From DASUPK01 sp036265435 (GTDB taxonomy: Bacteria > Actinomycetota > Thermoleophilia > Solirubrobacterales > 70-9), in NCBI GenBank assembly GCA_036265435.1, contig DATAPB010000211.1:1-5225 (forward strand): a DNA stretch of 5,225 nt. The letters are read 5' to 3'. Each line of letters opens with the position of its first letter. Within the stretch, counting starts at the first letter, position 1. A program made the position numbers and the translations under genes. Under the pieces are notes generated by a model. It worked only from the letters and a program-made list of their open reading frames with translations. It was not told the DNA's origin and made no database searches. Of the stretch, positions 1 through 5,195 are shown piece after piece.

Positions 1-1430
1 GCCTTCGCCGTCTTGCCTCCCACGCCGGCGTCGATCTCGTCGAAGACATAGGTCGCCGCCCCACCGGGCGCCCCCTGCCCCGCGAGGGCGAGCATCAACC
101 GCGAGAGCTCGCCCCCGGAGGCGGCGTCCCGCAGCGGGGAGTTCGGCATTCCCGGATTCGTGGCGACCTGGAAGGTGACCCGCTCCTGGCCGAGAGGAGC
201 GAAGCCGCCGGGATGCGGTTCCAGCGAGATCTCGAGCTTCGCGCCGCTCATCCCAAGCTGGTCGAGCTCCTTGGCGATCCGGGTCTCCAGCCTCTTCGCC
301 GACTTGGCTCGGACCTCGCTCAGCCCTCCGGCGAGGTCGGTGCGGACCCGCATCGCCTCCGCCAGCTCGGCCTCCAGCCGCTCGGTCGCTTCACCCGTCC
401 CCTCGATCGCGTCTATCTCGGTGCGGCAGTGCTCGGCGTGGGCCAGCACGGATTCAATCGAGCCGCCGTGCTTGCGCTTCAGCCGGTCGAGCACCTCGAG
501 CCGCTGCTCGACCTGCTCCAGCCTCCCCGGCTCTCCCTCGATCCCCTCGGCGTAGCCGCGCAGCTCGCCGGCCAGCTCCTGCAGCTCCACCCGAAGCCCG
601 GTGGCCGTCTCGGCCAGGATGTCGAGCGCCGGGTCGACGCCCTCCCGCGCACCTAGCGCGGCCTCGGCCGAACCCATCGCCTCCGCGGCCCCGCCGGCCT
701 CGCCGTCTCCCGAGATGGCCGCGAGCGCCTCTGCCGCGGCCTCGCGCAGGGACTCGGCGTGTCGCAGGCGGTCGCGCTCGGTCGCGAGCTCCTCCTCCTC
801 GCCGGCGTCGGGCTGCGCCTCCACGATCTCGTCGAGCTCGAAGCGCAGCAGGTCGAGATCGCGCACCCGCGCGCCCTCACGTTCGTGAATCCGCTCGAGC
901 TCGCGCTCCAGGCGGATCACCTCGCTGTGGGCCTCGCGATAGGCGCGGCGCCGCTCGAGGTGCCGCGCGCCCGCAAATCCGTCGAGGGTCTCGAGCTGGG
1001 CGCTCGCGAGCGTGAGCTTGCGGTGCTCGTGCTGTCCGTAGAAGGCGAGCAGCCGCGAACCCAGGAGCTGGAGGTCCGGTGCCGAGGCCGAGCGGCCGCC
1101 CAGGAAGGCGCTCGTGCGGCCGGACCCGGACACCCGCCGGCCGATCACCAGCTCCGTGCTGCCCCCGGGCAGCCGCTCCGCGAGCTCGGCCAGCTCGGGG
1201 TCGGCGAAGAGGCCCTCCGGCAGATCGAAGACTCCCTCCACGTAGGCCTCGGTCGCGCCGGGCCGGACGACCCCCGAGCGCGCCCTGCCTCCCATCAGCA
1301 GGTCGAAGGAGTGCGCCAGGATCGTCTTGCCGGCGCCGGTCTCGCCCGTGATCGCGTTCAGGCCGGGCCCGAGCCGCAGCTCGGCACGCTCGATCAGGAG
1401 CAGGTTCTCGATCCGGAGCTCGAGCAGCAT
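1..1430 (-). CDS. recN: DNA repair protein RecN (SMC-like ATPase), C-terminus cut by the window edge
   Basis: RecN is a cytoplasmic SMC-like ATPase that acts early in recombinational repair of double-strand breaks. I translated 476 codons from the ATG at 1430. The usual length is about 550-580 residues, so roughly the last 80-100 are missing. Walker A is GETGAGKT at residues 29-36, and the Q-loop region GQHEH is at 132-136. A charged coiled-coil part rich in Glu, Arg and Leu fills about 150-370. The ABC signature SGGELSR is at 438-444, and Walker B FDEID with the RecN-typical AGVGG follows at 463-472. The frame is unbroken. The start is well fixed: an in-frame TAG lies 15 nt upstream, and GGGGAG precedes the ATG by only 3 nt. 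The gene is last of four codirectional genes, 33 nt after the MFS stop codon. That SD lies inside a hairpin (1432-1456). The family call is very secure. Confidence 0.96.
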   Translation of the reverse strand, partial: MLLELRIENLLLIERAELRLGPGLNAITGETGAGKTILAHSFDLLMGGRARSGVVRPGATEAYVEGVFDLPEGLFADPELAELAERLPGGSTELVIGRRVSGSGRTSAFLGGRSASAPDLQLLGSRLLAFYGQHEHRKLTLASAQLETLDGFAGARHLERRRAYREAHSEVIRLERELERIHEREGARVRDLDLLRFELDEIVEAQPDAGEEEELATERDRLRHAESLREAAAEALAAISGDGEAGGAAEAMGSAEAALGAREGVDPALDILAETATGLRVELQELAGELRGYAEGIEGEPGRLEQVEQRLEVLDRLKRKHGGSIESVLAHAEHCRTEIDAIEGTGEATERLEAELAEAMRVRTDLAGGLSEVRAKSAKRLETRIAKELDQLGMSGAKLEISLEPHPGGFAPLGQERVTFQVATNPGMPNSPLRDAASGGELSRLMLALAGQGAPGGAATYVFDEIDAGVGGKTAK

Positions 1431-1431
1431 C

Positions 1432-1456
1432 GGCTCCCCGTTCTAACGAGGGAGCC
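1432..1456 (-). promoter_or_regulatory. Hairpin sequestering the recN ribosome binding site
   Basis: Read in the mRNA sense, GGCTCCC (1456-1450) pairs perfectly with GGGAGCC (1438-1432). Inside, CGT pairs with ACG around a TAGA loop, leaving one bulged T at 1449. This gives about 10 bp of GC-rich stem. The 3' arm contains the recN SD (GGGGAG), and the recN ATG begins one base after the stem. The MFS stop codon ends 7 nt before the stem, so a ribosome terminating there would melt it. There is no U-tract after the stem, so a terminator is unlikely. The pairing is seen directly; the role as a translational-coupling switch is inferred. Confidence 0.55.
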
Positions 1457-1463
1457 CGACGGA

Positions 1464-2999
1464 TTAAGCGGCGGGGGCCGGCTCCTGCGCCGGAGTCTCG
1501 GCCTGTGCCGACGGGCCGTGCGGGACGAAGTCGCTCTGACGCACCAGGGCAAATACGGCGAGGGCGCCGCTGAACAGGATGAGCGCGCCGATCAGCAGGA
1601 TGTCGTTGAAGGCGTCGGTGAACGCAACCCCCGCCGCATGGAAAGCCTGGTCGTGGAGCTGGGGCGGCGCCTGGTTCGCGGCCTGGGTGCCGCTGGCGGC
1701 GACCCCATCCGCGAACCCGCTCGGAGCCTGGGGAAGCAGCGTGTGGAGCGAGTCGGTGATCTTGCTCTGGAACACCGCGCCGAGGGCCGCGATCCCGGTC
1801 GAGACGCCCGCGATCCGCATCGTGTTGTTGATCCCGGAGGCCATGCCGGAGCGCGCCGCCGGCACGACCCCGAGCGCGGTCGAGGCGATCGAGGGGTTGG
1901 AGAGACCGATGCCGAACCCGCTGACGATGAAACCAGCGAGCAGGGTGGTCCACTCCGAGTCGGGCTTGGCCCCGCGCATCAGGAGCAGCCCGACGCCGAC
2001 CAGCGCCAGCCCGATCGTCAGGGGCACCCGTGCCGGGACCTTTGCGACCAGGTTGCGGGTGGCGAGCGGCACGATGAACGCGAAGAGGGTGAGTGGGAGG
2101 AAACGGACGCCGGCCTCGAGCGGCGTCATCCCGATCACGCTCTGCATGTAGATCGTGATGTAGAGGAACATCGCGAACATCCCAGCGCCGATCGCGAAGG
2201 TGCCGTAGGAGACGCCGGAGAACGCCGGCTTGCGGAACAGGCTGAGGTCGAACATCGCATGGTCCTGGCGCCACTCGAAGAGCACGAAGGCCACGAGCAG
2301 GAGGGCCGCGGCGAGCAGCGAGCCGACGATCAGGCCACTGCCCCAGCCCTCGGCGTTGCCGCGCAGCAGCCCGAAGATCAGGGCGAAGAGCCCGAGGGAG
2401 AAGGTGATCAGCCCCGCGTAGTCGAGGCGCTTGGCGTCCGGGTCGCGCGACTCGCCCGCCTGCGTCTGGGCGAGGATCACGGTGCCGATCCCGATCGGGA
2501 CGTTGACGAAGAAGATCCACTCCCAGCCCAGGCCGTCGGTGAGCGCGCCGCCCACCAGCGGTCCGACCGCCACCGCGCCACCGATCGTCGCGCCCCAGGC
2601 GGCGATCGCGGTGCCGCGCTCGGGGCCCTGGAACTCCTGCGCAATCAACGCCAGCGAGGTGGCGAACATCGCCGCGCCGCCGATGCCCTGCAGGCCCCGC
2701 GCTAGATGCAGGAAGGTCGCGCTGGTCGCCAGCCCGCAGAGCAGCGAAGCCAGGGTGAATAGCCCGACCCCGAACACGAACAGCCGTCGCCGCCCGAAGC
2801 GGTCTGCGAGCGCTCCCATCATCAGGGTGAACGCGGCGAGGGTCAGCGTGTAGGCGTCGACCACCCACTGGAGCCCGGTCAGGTCGGTGTGCAGCTCCTT
2901 CTGGATGTCCGGCAGCGCGACGTTGACGACGGTGATGTCGAGCAGCAACATGAACGTCGCCAGGCAGACTGCGAGCAGGCTCCACCACTTCCGCTGCAT
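1464..2999 (-). CDS. DHA2-family (EmrB/QacA type) MFS drug/metabolite exporter
   Basis: This 511-residue protein is a predicted inner-membrane, proton-driven exporter of the 14-helix DHA2 group. The motifs are clear: LDITVVNVALP at 20-30 in helix 1, motif A GALADRFGRRR at 62-72, motif B LARGLQGIGGA at 99-109, and motif C starting GPLVGGALTDG at 146 and running on to PIG at 168-170. Further hydrophobic segments lie around 195-212, 222-241, 262-283, 297-312, 326-341, 352-370, 392-410 and 464-487. A hydrophilic, probably extracytoplasmic loop spans about 415-460, and the last 20 residues are a Pro/Ala/Glu-rich tail. Length is normal for the family. The substrate cannot be read from sequence. No SD precedes the ATG; instead TAGTCT lies 7 nt before it. 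The gene sits between nadK and recN, which are usually adjacent in Actinobacteria. Its base composition matches its neighbours, so recent transfer is not evident. Confidence 0.93.
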   Translation of the reverse strand: MQRKWWSLLAVCLATFMLLLDITVVNVALPDIQKELHTDLTGLQWVVDAYTLTLAAFTLMMGALADRFGRRRLFVFGVGLFTLASLLCGLATSATFLHLARGLQGIGGAAMFATSLALIAQEFQGPERGTAIAAWGATIGGAVAVGPLVGGALTDGLGWEWIFFVNVPIGIGTVILAQTQAGESRDPDAKRLDYAGLITFSLGLFALIFGLLRGNAEGWGSGLIVGSLLAAALLLVAFVLFEWRQDHAMFDLSLFRKPAFSGVSYGTFAIGAGMFAMFLYITIYMQSVIGMTPLEAGVRFLPLTLFAFIVPLATRNLVAKVPARVPLTIGLALVGVGLLLMRGAKPDSEWTTLLAGFIVSGFGIGLSNPSIASTALGVVPAARSGMASGINNTMRIAGVSTGIAALGAVFQSKITDSLHTLLPQAPSGFADGVAASGTQAANQAPPQLHDQAFHAAGVAFTDAFNDILLIGALILFSGALAVFALVRQSDFVPHGPSAQAETPAQEPAPAA

Positions 3000-3006
3000 A
3001 GCGCGC

Positions 3007-3012
3007 AGACTA
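3007..3012 (-). promoter_or_regulatory. Putative -10 element for a leaderless MFS transcript
   Basis: The minus strand reads TAGTCT, then 7 nt (GCGCGCT), then the MFS ATG. This fits TAnnnT and would place transcription initiation at or next to the A of the ATG. No SD exists in the 35-nt gap after nadK, which supports leaderless initiation. No convincing -35 is seen. The hexamer overlaps a CTAGCTAG palindrome (3010-3017). The call rests on one short motif. Confidence 0.4.
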
Positions 3013-3034
3013 GCTAGAGGGCCGCGTCGACTCG

Positions 3035-3883
3035 CTACGCGAGCTGCCCGAACTTCTCGCGGATGCGGTGGTAGAAGTTCGAGCCCGGCAGTTGAGCGAG
3101 CTTGCTGACGGATTCCTCGAAGCGCATCTCCAGCTCGGCGCCCGCCTCGAGCTCCCCTGCGGGAGCGCCGTCCAGGGAGATCTCGACCGGCTCGCGCCCA
3201 GCGGCATTCCGGACGAGGAGCGCGTCATCCGGAGCCACGACCAGCGCGCGGGTGGCGAGCGTGTGCGGGGCGATGAAGCTGACCACGTAGCCCTTCACAC
3301 CCCAGGCGAGGATCGGGCCGTTGTTGGCGAGGTTGTAGCCGGTGGACCCGGCGGGGGTGGCGGCCACGAGCCCGTCGCAGCGGACGCTCCCCACCTCCTC
3401 GTCGCCGATCGTGTACGAAAGCTCCGCCACCCGGCTGTGGGGCTGGCGCAGGAAGCTGACGTCGTTGAGCGCAGTGGGATGGTCGAGCGGCAGGTCGACG
3501 GTCAGCGCCGGCATGTCCAGCACGACGTAGTCGCCACTGAATGCCCGCTCGAGTCCGGGCACGAGGTCATCGCGCTCCACGGCGGCCAGGAAGCCGACCG
3601 TCCCGAAGTTGATGGCGAAGACGGGAACCCCGGTGTGGGCGAAGTGGCGAAGGGCGTAGAGGATGCTGCCGTCGCCGCCGAGCACCAGGCAGACATCGGG
3701 GCGCTCGCCGTCCGCCACCCTCTCGATGTGGGTGGCCCGGTCGAGGTGCTTCTCGTGCTCGTCGGGGGTCGAGACGAGCTGAACGCCGGCCGCGCGAGCG
3801 ACCTCCGAGGCCGTTGCGACTGCCTCAGTCGCGCCCTCTGGGTGGGCGGGCGTGATCAGCATCGCCCTCTTCACCGCAGTCAT
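3035..3883 (-). CDS. nadK: NAD kinase (ATP/polyphosphate-dependent NAD+ kinase)
   Basis: NAD kinase phosphorylates NAD+ to NADP+ in the cytoplasm and is normally the only source of NADP. The protein has 282 residues, a usual bacterial length. The diagnostic GGDGS, which holds the catalytic Asp, is at 69-73, followed by the NFGTVGFL segment at 92-99. The NAD-binding Asn-Asp pair is at 140-141, where most family members have Asn-Glu. The second conserved block, DGLVAATPAGSTGY, is at 170-183. The start is well supported: GAGGAGG lies 7 nt before the ATG, and the ATG overlaps the tlyA stop as ATGA, implying translational coupling. The reading frame stays open upstream through all of tlyA, but that part is a shadow. 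Neighbours on both sides follow the actinobacterial tlyA-nadK-recN order, apart from the MFS gene downstream. Confidence 0.96.
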   Translation of the reverse strand: MTAVKRAMLITPAHPEGATEAVATASEVARAAGVQLVSTPDEHEKHLDRATHIERVADGERPDVCLVLGGDGSILYALRHFAHTGVPVFAINFGTVGFLAAVERDDLVPGLERAFSGDYVVLDMPALTVDLPLDHPTALNDVSFLRQPHSRVAELSYTIGDEEVGSVRCDGLVAATPAGSTGYNLANNGPILAWGVKGYVVSFIAPHTLATRALVVAPDDALLVRNAAGREPVEISLDGAPAGELEAGAELEMRFEESVSKLAQLPGSNFYHRIREKFGQLA

Positions 3884-4662
3884 GGCTCGACCTCCTCGAC
3901 CGCGGCGTCGAGGTCGATGGGCTCGCCGTCTCGGGCAGCCCAGACGAAGGTCTCGCGGTTGCCCTTCGGCCCGGGGAGCCCGGAGGAGGCGAGGCCCCGA
4001 ACCATCAGTCCCTCTGACCCGGCAGCCTCGGCGACCCTGCGGATCGCATCGCGGCGGTCGGCGGCATCCCGGACCACTCCACCCTTCCCCACCTTCTCCT
4101 TGCCTAGCTCGAACTGCGGCTTGACGAGCCCGAGCAGGTCGAACTCCTCCGCCGCCGTCGCGACGATCGAGGGCATCAGCATCGCCAGCGAGATGAAGGA
4201 GACGTCCACGGTGATCAACTCCGGCCGAAAGGGCAGGTGCGAGTCCCCCAGGTATCGGGCGTTGAGCCGCTCCATGACGAGGACCCGGGAATCCTGCCGC
4301 AGCTGCCAGTCGAGCTGGCCGTAACCGACGTCGACCGCGATCACCATCCGCGCTCCGCGCTGGAGCATGCAGTCGGTGAAACCACCGGTTGAGGCACCCA
4401 CGTCGAGCGCCAGGCGGTCCTCCACCGCCACCGGCAGCTCCTCGAGGGCGTTGTTGAGCTTGATCCCGCCTCGCGAGACGAACTCCTCGCCCTCCTCGAC
4501 GATCAGCACGGCGTCCTCGGCCACGAGCTCGCTCGGCTTGTCGACAGTGGAGCCGTCCTTCCCGAGGCGCACGCGCCCCGCGCGCACCGTCGCCGCGGCG
4601 GCGGTGCGCGACGGCGCGAGGCCGCGCTCCGCCAGCAGCGTGTCGGCGCGACGACGGGTCAT
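3880..4662 (-). CDS. tlyA: TlyA family 16S/23S rRNA cytidine 2'-O-methyltransferase
   Basis: TlyA enzymes use S-adenosylmethionine to 2'-O-methylate C1920 of 23S rRNA, and in the mycobacterial type also C1409 of 16S rRNA. Loss gives capreomycin resistance in mycobacteria. The protein has 260 residues. An S4-like RNA-binding domain covers about 3-60, a linker with RGGIKL is at 64-69, and a Rossmann methyltransferase domain carries the SAM loop GASTGGFT at 89-96. The likely catalytic tetrad is K68, D153 (VDVSF), K181 (LVKPQFE) and E237 (NRETF), each one less than K69/D154/K182/E238 of M. tuberculosis TlyA. The start at 4662 was chosen because the S4 domain begins there; an in-frame ATG at 4746 would add 28 unrelated residues over the promoter. 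There is no SD, but TACGGT lies 7 nt upstream. It is first in the operon and overlaps nadK. Confidence 0.94.
   Translation of the reverse strand: MTRRRADTLLAERGLAPSRTAAAATVRAGRVRLGKDGSTVDKPSELVAEDAVLIVEEGEEFVSRGGIKLNNALEELPVAVEDRLALDVGASTGGFTDCMLQRGARMVIAVDVGYGQLDWQLRQDSRVLVMERLNARYLGDSHLPFRPELITVDVSFISLAMLMPSIVATAAEEFDLLGLVKPQFELGKEKVGKGGVVRDAADRRDAIRRVAEAAGSEGLMVRGLASSGLPGPKGNRETFVWAARDGEPIDLDAAVEEVEP
3891..3897 (-). promoter_or_regulatory. nadK Shine-Dalgarno site inside the tlyA 3' end
   Basis: GAGGAGG on the minus strand lies 7 nt before the nadK ATG at 3883. It is encoded within the last Glu-Glu codons of tlyA. It is the strongest SD in the window and decides the nadK start against the long upstream open frame. 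Confidence 0.8.
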
Positions 4663-4669
4663 GCGGCGA

Positions 4670-4675
4670 ACCGTA
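4670..4675 (-). promoter_or_regulatory. Putative -10 element for a leaderless tlyA transcript
   Basis: The minus strand reads TACGGT, then 7 nt, then the tlyA ATG. The spacing is the same as at the MFS start and fits initiation at the ATG itself. No SD is visible and no good -35 lies 16-19 bp upstream, so an activator may be needed. Inferred from motif and spacing only. Confidence 0.45.
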
Positions 4676-4699
4676 CAAAGGCGGGTTCTCGCGAGCGGT

Positions 4700-4719
4700 A
4701 GTCCGGTCGCAACCGGACT
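4700..4719. repeat. Perfect 8-4-8 inverted repeat in the divergent promoter region
   Basis: AGTCCGGT, CGCA, ACCGGACT: two perfect 8-bp arms around a 4-bp centre. It lies upstream of the predicted tlyA -10 (centred about 47 bp before the tlyA ATG) and shares one base with the adjoining TGTGA-N6-TCACA site. If tlyA is leaderless, the repeat is not transcribed with it, so it is more likely a protein-binding operator than an RNA hairpin. I do not recognise the cognate regulator. Confidence 0.6.
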
Positions 4720-4734
4720 GTGACCGCCCTCACA
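4719..4734. promoter_or_regulatory. CRP/GlxR-type cAMP receptor protein binding site
   Basis: TGTGACCGCCCTCACA matches the CRP core TGTGA-N6-TCACA at all ten fixed positions; with flanking C and G the symmetry extends to 6-bp arms (4718-4735). Mycobacterial CRP (Rv3676) and corynebacterial GlxR use the same core. The centre at 4726.5 is 45.5 bp before the ATG at 4772 and about 41.5 bp before a start near 4768, the class II activator position. It is also 64.5 bp from the tlyA ATG, near a class I position. The motif is seen directly; binding is inferred. Confidence 0.65.
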
Positions 4735-4740
4735 GACCAA

Positions 4741-4756
4741 TCGCACATACGTTCGT
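4741..4756. promoter_or_regulatory. Possible LexA (SOS) box
   Basis: TCGCACATACGTTCGT matches the mycobacterial SOS consensus TCGAAC-N4-GTTCGA at 10 of 12 fixed positions. The CGAAC-N4-GTTCG core has one mismatch. The spacer ATAC also fits the RNRY spacer of the Bacillus box. It lies just upstream of, and touches, the proposed -10 of the membrane-protein gene, a repressor position. One imperfect site is weak evidence on its own. Confidence 0.35.
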
Positions 4757-4761
4757 ACCCT
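4756..4761 (+). promoter_or_regulatory. Putative -10 element of the small membrane protein gene
   Basis: TACCCT fits TAnnnT and ends 10 nt before the ATG at 4772, predicting initiation around 4768 and a leader of only a few bases. The 10 nt before the ATG hold no SD. The -35 region (around 4733-4738, cagacc) is poor, as is common when a CRP-type activator sits at -41.5. Confidence 0.4.
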
Positions 4762-4771
4762 GGTTCACGCG

Positions 4772-5134
4772 ATGAGTCTGTTCAGAGCGATACCGATCAA
4801 CGTCCACGCCGCGCTCGAGGTGGCGGCCGCCCCGCTGCTTATCGTGGCGCCCTTCGCGCTGGGGTTCGACTACCTGGCGGGTGCCCTCAGCATCGCGCTC
4901 GGCGTCCTGCTGATCGGGCTCGCGACCTCCGTCTACGGCGACAGCACTCGCGGGAACCTGCCCCTGGGCGCTCACGCGGGACTCGACTACACCCTGGCCG
5001 GCGCGACCATCGCGGCCGGGGTCATAGCGGGGATCGGGGGCGACTACATCGCAACAGTCTTTTTGGCCGGGTTCGGCTTCGCGCATATGGCGTTGACCGC
5101 CTCAACGCGGTTCAGTCGTCCACTCGGAGCCTGA
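4772..5134 (+). CDS. Small four-helix membrane protein, resembling SPW-repeat proteins
   Basis: This 120-residue protein is very hydrophobic, with predicted membrane segments at about 11-31, 35-53, 67-88 and 92-110. A hydrophilic, Gly-rich link (about 55-63, including YGDSTRGN) joins the two pairs of helices, and the C-terminus ends in a basic stretch (TRFSRPLGA). The two halves look like repeats: IPINVHAALE at 7-16 aligns with LPLGAHAGLD at 63-72. Each copy places a Pro and a His ahead of an acidic residue and a two-helix hairpin. This layout resembles SPW-repeat membrane proteins, whose biochemical function is unknown. The assignment is by eye and tentative. An in-frame TGA at 4721 and no other ATG, GTG or TTG before 4772 fix the start. 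It is transcribed divergently from tlyA and stands alone before a terminator. No function can be stated. Confidence 0.85.
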   Translation: MSLFRAIPINVHAALEVAAAPLLIVAPFALGFDYLAGALSIALGVLLIGLATSVYGDSTRGNLPLGAHAGLDYTLAGATIAAGVIAGIGGDYIATVFLAGFGFAHMALTASTRFSRPLGA

Positions 5135-5195
5135 GTACCGGCTACCTCCCACAGACAAACAGCAGCACACATATCTCTCCTCCCTGTAGTACCCC

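Noticed and set aside
1432..1456. Intrinsic terminator between the MFS gene and recN
   Set aside because: No U-tract follows the stem, and the 3' arm is the recN SD itself, so an RBS-masking hairpin fits better.
759..2705. 648-codon plus-strand open frame antisense to recN and the MFS gene
   Set aside because: It crosses two well-identified minus-strand genes and their intergenic gap. Its product is an Arg/Glu/Asp/Gly-rich string with no domain, as expected from the antisense of GC-rich third positions.
877..2988. 703-codon minus-strand open frame overlapping the MFS gene and recN
   Set aside because: It is the wrong frame on the same strand. It spans both genes, gives low-complexity Arg/Ala/Pro-rich protein, and loses every MFS and RecN motif.
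3010..3017. CTAGCTAG palindrome between nadK and the MFS gene as an operator
   Set aside because: Only 8 bp, though CTAG is scarce in GC-rich genomes. It overlaps the proposed -10 and there is no second copy, so it is noted only with that element.
3068..4324. 418-codon plus-strand open frame antisense to nadK and tlyA
   Set aside because: Low-complexity translation with no recognisable domain; both genes opposite are certain.
3884..4678. Upstream extension of the nadK frame to 4678, giving a 547-residue protein
   Set aside because: The extra part lies wholly over tlyA in another frame and has no domain. The ATG at 3883 has a strong SD and ATGA coupling.
4730..4740. PafBC/RecA-independent damage promoter motif (TTGTCRGTG-N8-TAnnnT) on the minus strand near TTGGTCTGTG
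   Set aside because: It matches only 7 of 9 positions, and no TAnnnT follows at the required distance.
4663..4746. Earlier tlyA start at 4746
   Set aside because: It would add 28 residues before the S4 domain and run through the CRP-type site, the 20-bp dyad and the TAnnnT hexamer. M. tuberculosis TlyA catalytic numbering (K69) fits the start at 4662.
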